This document shows, piece by piece, positions 49,426 through 58,170 of a stretch of DNA of 64,000 bases. The notes beneath the pieces were generated by a model. The model saw nothing but the letters and a program-made list of their open reading frames with translations. It had not been told where the DNA came from and did not search any database. How positions within the stretch are numbered: position 1 is the first letter of the stretch; every line of letters starts with the position of its first letter. The stretch is from Casp-actino8 sp964563545 (GTDB taxonomy: Bacteria; Actinomycetota; Acidimicrobiia; Acidimicrobiales; Ilumatobacteraceae). The position numbers were made by a program, and so were the translations under genes. Where the stretch lies: contig CAZLXB010000010.1 of NCBI GenBank assembly GCA_964563545.1, positions 1 to 64,000 of the forward strand. Direction: 5' to 3'.

Positions 49426-51600
49426 TCAGCTCTTGAAGAGGAACTCCTCGTCCTCGGGACGGAGGAAGAGACTCAACTCGTCTTTCAGCTCAGGATGCTC
49501 CGCCAAAGTGACATCTGTGTCGACGATGGCGAACGCTGCTTCTCGCGCGTTCTCCACGAGCTCTCGGTCGCGCCGGAGAGAAGCGAGTTTCAGATCGCTC
49601 CTTCCCTTCTGTTCCTTGTTCATGAGCGTGCCCTCACCGCGCAGTTCGAGATCGGCCTCGGCGAGGAAGAAACCGTCGTCGGACGACACGAGGGCTTCGA
49701 TACGTGGTCCCATGTCGGCGACGAGACCGGGGGTGACGTCTTCGGACGGCGACGTCACGAGCCAGCACACCGACTCGTACGAACCACGACCGACGCGTCC
49801 CCGCAATTGGTGCAGCTGAGCGATTCCGAACCGATCGGCATCGAGGATGACCATCGCCGTCGCGTTCGGGACGTCGACTCCGACCTCGATGACCGTCGTC
49901 GCCACCAGAACGTCGAGTCGGGCCTCGCGGAAGGCATCCATCACCGACTCCTTCTCGGCCGCTGGCATACGCCCGTGCAGAAGACCGATGCGCAGGCCGG
50001 CGAGTTCACCGCTCTCGAGTCGGGCCTTGGTCTCCTCGGCCGACGCAACTTCGAGTTTCTCGCTCTCCTCGATGAGCGGGCACACGACATAGGCCTGCCG
50101 ACCGGTCGCTACCCGGTCGCGCACGTCGGCCCACACCTCGGACGAACCGAGTGAACCGATCGCGGAACGCGTCACGATCGGCGTGCGCCCGGGTGGCTTC
50201 TGATCGAGGATGCTCACGTCGAGATCGCCGTACACCGTCATGGCCGCGGTACGCGGGATCGGCGTGGCGGTCATCACGAGGACATCGGGTGATCGACCTC
50301 CCTCGCCACCTTTGTCCCGCAACGCAGCGCGCTGCTCCACCCCGAAACGGTGCTGCTCGTCGATCACGACGACACCGAGGCTCGAGAACTCCACTCCTTC
50401 TTGGATCAGAGCGTGAGTTCCGATCACGATGTCGACCGAACCATCGGCGAGGCCGGCCAGAACGTCGCGCCGACGCTCGCCGGTCACGCTGTTGGTCAGG
50501 AGTTCGACGCGTACGGCTCGTTCGCCGAACAGATTGTCGGGGTCGGGAATTCGCAGACCGTCGAGGAGACGGGTGATCCCCGACGCGTGTTGCTCGGCGA
50601 GGACCTCGGTCGGGGCCATGAGAGCACCTTGGTGGCCACCGTCCACCGCGACGAGCATCGCCTCCACCGCAACGAGTGTCTTACCCGCTCCGACGTCACC
50701 CTGCAGCAAGCGGTGCATCGGGCGGGCATCGGCGAGGTCGCGCTCGATCTCATCGATCACGCGAACCTGCGCATCGGTCAGCTGATACGGAAGGGTGGCG
50801 AGGAAACGCTCGACGAGTGGTCCGCGGATGCGATGCGCGATGCCCAATTGGTCGCGCTCCATCAGCCGTTTGCGCATCACGAGGACGAGTTGGACGCGCA
50901 AGAGTTCGTCGAAGGCGAGGCGTCGACGCGCCGCCTCCTTGGCCGCGAAGGTCTCGGGCAGGTGGAGGTCGTGGATTGCATCGTGGCGCGGCACGAGGGA
51001 GTAGCGCTCGCGAATGTCGGCCGGAACCGGATCGCTGAGTCCGCGTTGGCGGCACCGGCTGAGCGTCTCGTCGATCGCGCGCCGGACGACCCACGACGGC
51101 AAGTCGATCTTCTCGCTCTGCGGGTACACCGCGACGATCGGGCGCGGGCGCTCACCGGGGTCGCCGAGTACGTCGACCGTCGGATTGGCCATCTGCAATC
51201 GCCCGCGGAACGACGACACGCGTCCGTGAAGAGCGACGAGTGATCCCGGCGCGAGCTGCCGTTCACGCCAGGCCTGATTGAAAAAGACGACGGCGAGCGA
51301 ACCGGTGTCGTCGCCGACGACGGCGTTCACGCGCTGAGGACCGCGTCCACGCGGAGACGATTGGACCGAGCGGACTTCGGCGACGACGAGGGCGTCGAGT
51401 CCCTCGGCCAACTCGGCGACGGTCGCCTCTCGCGTGCGATCGATCCAGCGCCGGGGGTAATGCGTGAGTAGGTCGGCGAGGTTCTCGATTCCGAACTTCT
51501 CGAAGGCCTCCTTGCGCTTGCCGGATCCAACCGACTTCAGACGCGACAGGTCGAGTCCGGCGAGTTCGCGGAAGGTGATCGGGTTCTGGTTCTCGCTCAC
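49426..51600 (-). CDS. recG: ATP-dependent DNA helicase RecG
   Basis: A protein of 724 residues that reverses stalled forks and branch-migrates junctions. The wedge/OB domain is at about 60-170. Helicase motifs: LLQGDVGAGKTLVA (I), APTEVLAEQH (Ia), VVIDEQHRFGVEQR (II), MTATPIPRTAAMTVYGDLDVS (III), then VVCPLIEESEK, LLHGRMPAAEKE, ATTVIEVGVDVPNA and HQLRGRVGRG (VI). GTGA couples it to the DAK2 gene. Confidence 0.97.
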   Translation of the reverse strand: MSENQNPITFRELAGLDLSRLKSVGSGKRKEAFEKFGIENLADLLTHYPRRWIDRTREATVAELAEGLDALVVAEVRSVQSSPRGRGPQRVNAVVGDDTGSLAVVFFNQAWRERQLAPGSLVALHGRVSSFRGRLQMANPTVDVLGDPGERPRPIVAVYPQSEKIDLPSWVVRRAIDETLSRCRQRGLSDPVPADIRERYSLVPRHDAIHDLHLPETFAAKEAARRRLAFDELLRVQLVLVMRKRLMERDQLGIAHRIRGPLVERFLATLPYQLTDAQVRVIDEIERDLADARPMHRLLQGDVGAGKTLVAVEAMLVAVDGGHQGALMAPTEVLAEQHASGITRLLDGLRIPDPDNLFGERAVRVELLTNSVTGERRRDVLAGLADGSVDIVIGTHALIQEGVEFSSLGVVVIDEQHRFGVEQRAALRDKGGEGGRSPDVLVMTATPIPRTAAMTVYGDLDVSILDQKPPGRTPIVTRSAIGSLGSSEVWADVRDRVATGRQAYVVCPLIEESEKLEVASAEETKARLESGELAGLRIGLLHGRMPAAEKESVMDAFREARLDVLVATTVIEVGVDVPNATAMVILDADRFGIAQLHQLRGRVGRGSYESVCWLVTSPSEDVTPGLVADMGPRIEALVSSDDGFFLAEADLELRGEGTLMNKEQKGRSDLKLASLRRDRELVENAREAAFAIVDTDVTLAEHPELKDELSLFLRPEDEEFLFKS

Positions 51601-53276
51601 TCGACGCCGAAGAGATACGGATACAGCGGTTGTCCGCCGCGATGGCACTCGACCTGCACGTCGGGTCGCTCGGTCGCGAGCCACGCGAGAACGGCCTCGG
51701 TGACACCGGGCGTGGCGTCGAGACCCTCGATCACGGTGACGATCTCGCGGTCGGGTTCGACGAGGTGAGCGAGCAACGCGACGGCCGCACCTTCGGGACT
51801 GCCGGCCACGGCGACGATGCCGTCACCGCGCACGATGCCGATCCAGTCGCCTTCCTTGATCGGTCCGGCATCACTGCTCGAGTCGCGCACGGCGCGGGTG
51901 ATCTCACCGGTCGCCATGGCCGAGGTCGCATCGGACATATTGGCGAGGTTGGTATCCACGTCGGCCTCGGGGTCGTACACGACGAGAGCTGCCAAAGCCT
52001 CGGGCATCGATCGCGTGGGGACGACCCGCACCCGCTTGTTCGACAACGCGTCGAGCTGTTCGGCGACCGGAATGATGTTCTTGTTATTGGGCAACACGAC
52101 GACCTGCTCGGCGTTCACGTGTTCGACGGCTTCGAGGAGTTCGGCCGTCGACGGGTTGAGGGTCTGACCACCCGTCACGATCCCTTGCACACCCAACTGC
52201 GAGAAAAGATCCTCGAGTCCGCTTCCACTGCACACGGCAACCACCGCCGTGGTCACCGATGGCAAGCCGACGATCGCGTGTTTGGCGTCGAGAGCGGCGT
52301 GATGCTCGGCGACTTCCTCGAAGAGATCGGTCACGCGGATCTGCTTGGGTCGTCCACCGAGATCGATGGCGACCTCGATGGCAGCCCCGATGTCGTTCGT
52401 GTGCACGTGGCAGTTCCAGAGTCCGTCACCACCGACGACCACGATCGAATCACCGATCTCGGCCCAGTCGGACTTGAACTCGGCGATCTTCTCGTCGTCG
52501 AGATGCAAGAAGTACATGACCTCGTAGCGCAAGTCGGCGACCGAACCCGGCTCGTGTTGGTCGGGGGCGACCATGACCGGCAGCGGGGTGTCGATCGAGT
52601 CGCCTCCGATGGAGTCTTCGGGGGTCGGGATGGGCTCACCGTCGACCACGTTGAGCGCCGCGTCGAGCAACAACAGAAAACCGGCCCCACCCGCATCGAC
52701 CACGCCGGCATCTTTCAGGACCGGGAGCATCTCAGGGGTGCGGTCGAGCGCGGCCCGACCTGCATCACGGGCGGCCCGCAGCACGGCGGCCAGGCCATCG
52801 CCGCGCGCCGCCGTGGCCTTGGCGGCCTCGCTCGCCTCGCGAACGACGGTGAGGATCGTCCCCTCGATCGGCTTCACGACCGCCTGATAGGCCGCCGACG
52901 ACGCATCGCTCAGGGCCTCGGCCACTTCGGTCGCGGTGTTGGAGGCGGTCGACGACAGCCGCCCGGCGAGTCCACGGAGGATCTGGCTGAGGATGACCCC
53001 GGAATTTCCCCGGGCCCCCATGAGCGAGCCGTGCGAGATCGCCTGGCAGGTGGATTCGATCTCGGGCGCCGCCTGGTCGAGCTCGGCCACCACGGCGTCG
53101 AGGGTGCGGGCCATGTTGGTCCCGGTGTCGCCGTCGGGCACCGGGTAGACGTTCAGCCGGTTGATCCGGGGGGCATGGGCCCGGACCGCGTCACGAAAGG
53201 CCACGACCGTGCGCCGCAGGCGGTCGGCATCGAATCGCTCAGATGACCCCTCGGGGGTCAGGACGGGCGCAGCCAC
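51597..53276 (-). CDS. DAK2-domain protein, FakA-like fatty acid kinase
   Basis: A protein of 559 residues. The N-terminal DAK2 domain (about 15-215) binds nucleotide: LNVYPVPDGDTGTNM, HGSLMGARGNSGVILSQILRG and VVDAGGAGFLLLL. The C-terminal part (about 300-559, NCHVHTNDIGAAIEVA) completes the YloV/FakA family. FakA phosphorylates fatty acids bound to FakB. The gene normally lies beside recG and rpmB, as here. The GTG at 53276 has TACCAT (53283-53288) exactly 6 nt upstream. Confidence 0.93.
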   Translation of the reverse strand: MAAPVLTPEGSSERFDADRLRRTVVAFRDAVRAHAPRINRLNVYPVPDGDTGTNMARTLDAVVAELDQAAPEIESTCQAISHGSLMGARGNSGVILSQILRGLAGRLSSTASNTATEVAEALSDASSAAYQAVVKPIEGTILTVVREASEAAKATAARGDGLAAVLRAARDAGRAALDRTPEMLPVLKDAGVVDAGGAGFLLLLDAALNVVDGEPIPTPEDSIGGDSIDTPLPVMVAPDQHEPGSVADLRYEVMYFLHLDDEKIAEFKSDWAEIGDSIVVVGGDGLWNCHVHTNDIGAAIEVAIDLGGRPKQIRVTDLFEEVAEHHAALDAKHAIVGLPSVTTAVVAVCSGSGLEDLFSQLGVQGIVTGGQTLNPSTAELLEAVEHVNAEQVVVLPNNKNIIPVAEQLDALSNKRVRVVPTRSMPEALAALVVYDPEADVDTNLANMSDATSAMATGEITRAVRDSSSDAGPIKEGDWIGIVRGDGIVAVAGSPEGAAVALLAHLVEPDREIVTVIEGLDATPGVTEAVLAWLATERPDVQVECHRGGQPLYPYLFGVE

Positions 53277-53282
53277 GAGGCG

Positions 53283-53288
53283 ATGGTA
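53283..53288 (-). promoter_or_regulatory. -10 hexamer TACCAT, leaderless DAK2/recG operon
   Basis: The hexamer lies exactly 6 nt before the GTG at 53276. Confidence 0.55.
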
Positions 53289-53342
53289 TCCCTCCCCCGT
53301 CTCCTGATCGCTCCTTGTGATCGGACGTATCGCCCGCATCAC

Positions 53343-53372
53343 TTGGGCTCTCGGGAAATCCGCAGGTAGCAT
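53343..53372 (+). promoter_or_regulatory. rpmB promoter (TTGGGC-N18-TAGCAT)
   Basis: The -35 TTGGGC is at 53343-53348 and the -10 TAGCAT at 53367-53372, with an 18-bp spacer as in the tRNA-Lys promoter. It gives a leader of about 53 nt containing a purine-rich ribosome site. Confidence 0.65.
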
Positions 53373-53431
53373 TTGGTTCCCGTCAGAGCGCCAGTGCCCG
53401 GCGTCCCTCGGGTCGAGAAGAGAGAACGATC

Positions 53432-53656
53432 ATGGCAGCAGTTTGTGAAGTATGCGGCAAGCGCCCTTCGTGGGGTATGTCCGTGTCGCACTCGCACGTC
53501 CGCACCAAGCGTCGCTGGAACCCGAACATCCAGCGGGTCCGCGCCCTGATCAACGGTACGCCCAAGCGCCTCTATGTCTGCACCGGATGCATCCGCGCTG
53601 GCAAGGTGACCAAGGTCGGACCGAGCACGAAGACCGGCAGCAAGACCGGCAACTGA
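53432..53656 (+). CDS. rpmB: 50S ribosomal protein L28
   Basis: A protein of 74 residues: CEVCGKRPSWGMSVSHSHVRTKRRWNPN-type N-terminus with a zinc-binding Cys pair and a second pair in VCTGCIRAGKV. The ATG is preceded by an AGAGAG-type site. It is divergent from the DAK2/recG operon, as in many Gram-positives. Confidence 0.97.
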   Translation: MAAVCEVCGKRPSWGMSVSHSHVRTKRRWNPNIQRVRALINGTPKRLYVCTGCIRAGKVTKVGPSTKTGSKTGN

Positions 53657-53661
53657 TCTCG

Positions 53662-53883
53662 ATGCAGGGAGTCATCAAGGCCTTCGATCCGACCACGGGA
53701 ACCGGTCTGATCCTGTCCGACTCCGATCTTCTCGAACACGAGTTGGCGTCCGACGCCCTCGAAGGAAGCATCTTTCGCATGCTCCGACCCGGCCAGCGGG
53801 TCGTGTTCGATCTCGATGACAACGGACTCGCGACGCGCTTGCGCCTCGGATCCGAAGTCGACATGGGAACACCCGGCTTCTAG
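53662..53883 (+). CDS. Small cold-shock-domain-like protein
   Basis: A protein of 73 residues. MQGVIKAFDPTTGTGLILSD resembles the first strands of a cold-shock domain (G-x-I-K-x-F-x-x-x-x-G-x-G-x-I), and RPGQRVVFDLDDNGLATRLRL matches the later strands; the RNP1/RNP2 aromatic residues are mostly missing, so nucleic-acid binding is doubtful. It follows rpmB by 5 nt. Its stop codon lies in the loop of the operon terminator. Confidence 0.75.
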   Translation: MQGVIKAFDPTTGTGLILSDSDLLEHELASDALEGSIFRMLRPGQRVVFDLDDNGLATRLRLGSEVDMGTPGF

Positions 53884-53899
53884 CCGGGTGTTTCGTTTC
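53868..53899 (+). terminator. Rho-independent terminator of the rpmB operon
   Basis: An 11-bp perfect stem (AACACCCGGCT with AGCCGGGTGTT), loop TCT, then TTCGTTT. The TAG stop of the cold-shock-like gene overlaps the loop and the start of the right arm. Confidence 0.85.
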
Positions 53900-53933
53900 C
53901 GGCACCCTGCCTCACCCCCCAGGAGACAAGACA

Positions 53934-55721
53934 ATGAGCGGTACCAGCAGCAACGAGCGGCTGAAGAAGTGGGTTGCCGATTGGGCGGCCGTCATGCAGC
54001 CCGACGACATCTACTGGTGCGACGGTTCGGCCGAGGAGTACGACCGGCTTTGCCAACTCCTCGTCGACAGCGGCACCTTCACCAAACTCGACGAAGCCAA
54101 GCGCCCCAACAGCTACTGGGCGCACAGTGACCCGGGCGACGTCGCCCGCGTCGAGGACCGCACCTTCATCTGCTCCGCCAAGCAGGAAGACGCCGGCCCC
54201 AACAACAACTGGCGCGAACCGGCCGAGATGCGAGCCGAGATGACCCGCCTCTATCAGGGCACCATGAAGGGCCGCACGATGTACGTCGTCCCCTTCAGCA
54301 TGGGACCCCTCGGGTCACCCATCGCACACATCGGCGTGCAGCTCACCGACTCGGCATACGTGGCCGTCAGCATGCGCATCATGACGCGCATGGGCCAGGG
54401 CGCGCTCGACGTCCTCGGCAACAACGACTGGGTTCCGTGTCTGCACTCGGTCGGCGCGCCACTCACGGCTGGCCAGACCGACTCGGCCTGGCCCTGCAAC
54501 CCCGACAACAAGTACATCGTCCACTTCCCCGAGACCCGCGAGATCTGGTCGTACGGCTCGGGCTACGGCGGTAACGCACTCCTCGGCAAGAAGTGCTTCG
54601 CACTGCGCATCGCGTCGGTCATGGCTCGCGACGATGGCTGGCTCGCCGAACACATGCTCATCTTGAAACTCACCAATCCGGCTGGTGAGGCCAAGTACAT
54701 CGCCGCCGCGTTCCCGTCGGCCTGCGGCAAGACGAATCTCGCCATGCTCGTTCCGACCATTCCGGGCTGGAAGGCCGAGACGATCGGCGACGACATCTGC
54801 TGGATGAAGTTCGGTGCCGATGGTCGCCTCTACGCGATCAATCCGGAAGCCGGATTCTTCGGCGTTGCACCTGGCACGGGCTACGACACCAATGCCAACG
54901 CCATGCACACGCTGTGGGGCAACTGCATCTTCACGAACACGGCACTCACCTCCGACGGCGACGTGTGGTGGGAGGGCATGAGCGATCAGGCTCCCGCTCG
55001 GGCGACCGATTGGAAGGGCAACGCCTGGACACCCGAGTCCGATACGCCGGCCGCCCATCCGAATGCGCGTTTCACGGCTCCCGCGTCGCAGTGCCCGTCA
55101 GCGGCGCCCGAATGGCAGGACCCGGCCGGTGTGCCGATCTCGGCGATTCTCTTCGGCGGGCGCCGCCGCACCACTGTGCCGCTCGTGACCCAGGCCTTCG
55201 ATTGGGAGCACGGCGTGTTCCTCGGCTCGATCATGGCCTCGGAGACCACCGCGGCCCAACAGGGTGCGGTCGGCAATCTGCGATTCGACCCGATGGCCAT
55301 GCTCCCCTTCTGTGGGTACAACATGGCCGACTACTTCGCCCACTGGCTGAACATCGGCAGTAAGTCGGACGCGTCGAAACTGCCGAAGATCTTCTTCGTC
55401 AACTGGTTCCGTCGTGACGACAACGGTCGTTTCCTGTGGCCCGGCTACGGCGAGAACAGCCGCGTACTGAAGTGGGTCTTCGAGCGGGTGTCGGGATCGG
55501 CCGACGCGGTGCAGACACCGATCGGCTACCTGCCCACCGATGGCGCCCTCGACGTCAGCGGGCTCGACATCGAGAAGGCCGACCTCGAGCAACTGCTGTC
55601 GGTCGATGTGGACGGATGGCGTTCGGCGATCCCCCAGATCAAGGATCACTACGCCCAGTTCGGCCCGAAGCTGCCGAGCCGCCTCTCGGCCCAACTCGAT
55701 CAACTGGCCGGCGCGCTCTGA
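53934..55721 (+). CDS. pckG: Phosphoenolpyruvate carboxykinase (GTP)
   Basis: A protein of 595 residues converting oxaloacetate and GTP to PEP, the gluconeogenic exit from the TCA cycle. The GTP-type is clear from AAFPSACGKTNLAMLVPT (P-loop with reactive Cys), WPCNPDNKYIVHFPETREIWSYGSGYGGNALLG-region residues about 180-215, and NWFRRDDNGRFLWPGYGENSR-region near 490. AGGAG lies 8 nt before the ATG. Confidence 0.97.
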   Translation: MSGTSSNERLKKWVADWAAVMQPDDIYWCDGSAEEYDRLCQLLVDSGTFTKLDEAKRPNSYWAHSDPGDVARVEDRTFICSAKQEDAGPNNNWREPAEMRAEMTRLYQGTMKGRTMYVVPFSMGPLGSPIAHIGVQLTDSAYVAVSMRIMTRMGQGALDVLGNNDWVPCLHSVGAPLTAGQTDSAWPCNPDNKYIVHFPETREIWSYGSGYGGNALLGKKCFALRIASVMARDDGWLAEHMLILKLTNPAGEAKYIAAAFPSACGKTNLAMLVPTIPGWKAETIGDDICWMKFGADGRLYAINPEAGFFGVAPGTGYDTNANAMHTLWGNCIFTNTALTSDGDVWWEGMSDQAPARATDWKGNAWTPESDTPAAHPNARFTAPASQCPSAAPEWQDPAGVPISAILFGGRRRTTVPLVTQAFDWEHGVFLGSIMASETTAAQQGAVGNLRFDPMAMLPFCGYNMADYFAHWLNIGSKSDASKLPKIFFVNWFRRDDNGRFLWPGYGENSRVLKWVFERVSGSADAVQTPIGYLPTDGALDVSGLDIEKADLEQLLSVDVDGWRSAIPQIKDHYAQFGPKLPSRLSAQLDQLAGAL

Positions 55722-55724
55722 CGA

Positions 55725-56099
55725 TCAGGTCTGGCCGACGAGCATCGCTCGAATGCCCAGACCCATCAAGAAGAGTCCGCCGAGCCCGTAGAGCAGGTAC
55801 AGACGATGCCGCATCTGATTGCGGTAGCTGTAGATGATCGCCACCGCCATGATGCCGACGAATCCGTAAAAGGCGTGGAACTGCGGGAACTCGAGCTTTT
55901 CCTTGTTCACGAGGACCACTCCGAGTGTCACCTGCACGAAGATCGTCAATTCGGCGACGAGGGTGAACCACCACAGCGCACGAGTCCGAAGTCCTTCGAA
56001 GCGATGGGCGCCCAGAGCCCATAATCCGGCCAGACCGTTGGCGACGATCACGAACCAAGCCCACGACTCGTGCAGATCGAGCAACATCAACGCCGACAC
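55725..56099 (-). CDS. Small polytopic membrane protein, unknown function
   Basis: A protein of 124 residues with four membrane helices (about 14-32, 43-62, 75-92, 100-118). A conserved-looking EFPQFHAFYGFVG loop with His sits before helix 3. No family is recognised; similar four-helix proteins occur in Actinobacteria. The GTG at 56099 has TAGGGT (56108-56113) 8 nt upstream. The ATG at 56087 is an alternative start. Confidence 0.75.
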   Translation of the reverse strand: MSALMLLDLHESWAWFVIVANGLAGLWALGAHRFEGLRTRALWWFTLVAELTIFVQVTLGVVLVNKEKLEFPQFHAFYGFVGIMAVAIIYSYRNQMRHRLYLLYGLGGLFLMGLGIRAMLVGQT

Positions 56100-56114
56100 G
56101 GATTCAGACCCTAG

Positions 56115-56807
56115 TCATTCGCCACACGGAGTGCCCCCGTAGAGGGCGAGCACGCGTCCGGTCGTGACATCGTCCGACAACGTGCCCCACAGACCCGGCT
56201 CGAGTTCGAAACCGGGACCGAACACGACGTCGGCGAAGATCTCGGCGTTGTCGTAGACGCGATCGATGTCGGCGACGGTGGAGCCCATCGTGATTCCACC
56301 GTCGGTGGCCGGCCCGAGCGGATCGGCTGCGTCATCTTCGGTCGGCCCGTATTGCCACTGGAAGAAGTGGCGAACCCCCGAATCGACCTCGCTCTCGTCG
56401 CCGAAGAGAAGTAACAGGTCGCCCCATCCCACTCCGCGAACCTCCGTGCCCGGACAGGCTCCGAAATCCGAGAACGAATCGATCCAGCCCGTGTCGGAGG
56501 TGGGGTCGCCGAGCAGAGCGGTCACGTACTCGATCGCCGCATCGGGTTCGACCCCGAATCGGATGTCGCCCAACGAATCGGCGCGCAGAACCAGATCCGC
56601 GGTCTCGGGATAGGTGGAGGATGTCGAGGAAGACGATGTCGACGAGGTGCTGACTGCGATCGACGATGTCGTCGACTCGGGCACGGTGGTGGCGATCGTC
56701 GTCACCGACGTCGGAAGTGGGGCGAGGGTGTCTCCACTCGAATCACCCGCACCACACGCCGACACACCGATCATCACACCGCACAGCGGGACGACGAGGA
56801 GACGCAT
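56115..56807 (-). CDS. Lipoprotein of unknown function
   Basis: A protein of 230 residues. The signal ends in lipobox IGVSAC near residue 18. A Ser/Thr-rich linker (about 25-65) leads to a globular domain (70-230) with ADSLGDIRFGVEPDAAI, where an internal half-repeat may recur at GGITMGSTVADIDRVY: two copies of a G-x-x-x-x-D-x-x pattern seen in exported actinobacterial proteins. A Cys pair (ACPG, TPCGE) may form a disulfide. CAGACT (56814-56819) lies 6 nt before the ATG. Confidence 0.78.
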   Translation of the reverse strand: MRLLVVPLCGVMIGVSACGAGDSSGDTLAPLPTSVTTIATTVPESTTSSIAVSTSSTSSSSTSSTYPETADLVLRADSLGDIRFGVEPDAAIEYVTALLGDPTSDTGWIDSFSDFGACPGTEVRGVGWGDLLLLFGDESEVDSGVRHFFQWQYGPTEDDAADPLGPATDGGITMGSTVADIDRVYDNAEIFADVVFGPGFELEPGLWGTLSDDVTTGRVLALYGGTPCGE

Positions 56808-56813
56808 GCCCTC

Positions 56814-56819
56814 AGTCTG
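56814..56819 (-). promoter_or_regulatory. -10 hexamer CAGACT, leaderless lipoprotein gene
   Basis: The hexamer lies exactly 6 nt before the ATG at 56807. It keeps the A at -11 and T at -7. Confidence 0.45.
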
Positions 56820-56824
56820 CCGGT

Positions 56825-57388
56825 TCAGCGGATCAGAGTGTCGGCTTGCCGGCCACGTTCGACGAGACGGAGTTCACCGTTGGGCTGCACATCGACCACC
56901 GTGACCGACGCGTTGTCGAGGCTGTCGATCACGAGCCGGTCGTCACCGATGCACGCTCCGATCACCGCGTTGATGGCGATGAAATGCGAGAAGATCACGG
57001 TGTCGGCCGGACGAGTGGCCACGAATTCCACCACGCCGTCGCGGAATTCGACGAACGGCGAACCGAGGTCGGCCCACGTGCCGGCCATCGCAGCGCGCAG
57101 CCACGGCACACGCTCGCCCATCGGCACGCCCGCAGGTGACGGGATCTCGCGGACTTCGGGGGCGATCGTGAGGGTGATTGCGTCCAGTCCCCAGGCCGAG
57201 AGCAGGAAACCAGCGGTCTCCCGACAACGTCGCAAAGGACTCGACAGCACCGACATGGGATCGAGACGGGCGAGTTCGGTCGCCGTCCTCTGCGCCTGCT
57301 CACGTCCGACCTCGTCCAGACCCGGATCGGGATCGGTGTCCCAGCCGGCGGCGGCGCGTCCGTGGCGGACGAGATGAACGCGTGTCAC
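56825..57388 (-). CDS. Histidine phosphatase family protein
   Basis: A protein of 187 residues. VHLVRHGRAA (RHG near residue 9), SSPLRRCRETAGFLL and VIFSHFIAINAVIG supply the catalytic His and Arg set. The GTG at 57388 overlaps the LmbE stop (GTGA) and puts RHG at the usual distance; an ATG at 57397 is a weaker choice. Its coupling to a deacetylase and an acyl-CoA transferase suggests a shared but unknown pathway. Confidence 0.92.
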   Translation of the reverse strand: MTRVHLVRHGRAAAGWDTDPDPGLDEVGREQAQRTATELARLDPMSVLSSPLRRCRETAGFLLSAWGLDAITLTIAPEVREIPSPAGVPMGERVPWLRAAMAGTWADLGSPFVEFRDGVVEFVATRPADTVIFSHFIAINAVIGACIGDDRLVIDSLDNASVTVVDVQPNGELRLVERGRQADTLIR

Positions 57389-58170
57389 AGGAACCATCCC
57401 GGTCGAGCTCCGCCTGGTTGCCCCGGCTCGATGAACCATTCGGTACCAAAGGCCATGGCGAAGACCTCGGGCGGCATCTGCAAGAAGAAGCTGCTGTCGG
57501 TGATCTGACTCCGATGACACGCGATGGATGCGCGCTTGATGTCGACGAAGGGAGATACGTCGACCGCCATCGTGATCTCGTCCTCGGTCGAGCCGAAAGG
57601 ATTTCCGTCGTCGGCCGGTTGCTCGGGATCGAATCCCTCGTTGTCGGGGTTCTCGCTCATCATCTTGGCGATCCGCGTGCGATTCATGGTCGACTCGAGG
57701 AGTCGCAGTGGACGTCCGGCGTCTCGCACGAGGTCGGCGGCCCGATGACCGACCCGATGGACCTGGATGTGATCGGGGTGTCCGTAACCGCCGTGCCAGT
57801 CGTAGCACACGATGACGTCGGCGGCGACCTCGTCGAGAACCTCGACGAGGCGACGGGCCGCTTCGTCGACATCGGCACGAACGAAGGCCGATGGCTCGTG
57901 ATTCTGCGCCCAGCCGGTCATTCCACTGTCGTGATAACCGAGCCAACGCACGTCGTGGACGCCGAGCGTTCGTGCCGATTCCTCGGTCTCACGTCGACGA
58001 CGATCAGGAAGAGCCTCCTCACCGAGATCCTCGGGGGTCTCACCATGACGGCCATCGGTTGCCATCATGAGCACGACTCGATGTCCTTCATGTACCGCCC
58101 GCGCGATCGAACCGCCGGTGGCGATGGACTCGTCGTCGGGATGGGCGTGGAGGAAGACGACAGTGCTCAC
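57385..58170 (-). CDS. LmbE/PIG-L family zinc deacetylase (MshB/Mca-like)
   Basis: A protein of 261 residues. AHPDDESIATGG (zinc ligands H, D) lies at residues 9-20 and HPDHIQVHRVG supplies the third ligand. MATDGRHGE is also typical. Relatives deacetylate GlcNAc-inositol in mycothiol synthesis (MshB) or cleave mycothiol conjugates (Mca). The C-terminal part with CHRSQITDSSFF is Mca/MshB-like. The exact substrate is not proved. GTGA overlaps on both sides couple it to its neighbours. Confidence 0.9.
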   Translation of the reverse strand: MSTVVFLHAHPDDESIATGGSIARAVHEGHRVVLMMATDGRHGETPEDLGEEALPDRRRRETEESARTLGVHDVRWLGYHDSGMTGWAQNHEPSAFVRADVDEAARRLVEVLDEVAADVIVCYDWHGGYGHPDHIQVHRVGHRAADLVRDAGRPLRLLESTMNRTRIAKMMSENPDNEGFDPEQPADDGNPFGSTEDEITMAVDVSPFVDIKRASIACHRSQITDSSFFLQMPPEVFAMAFGTEWFIEPGQPGGARPGWFL

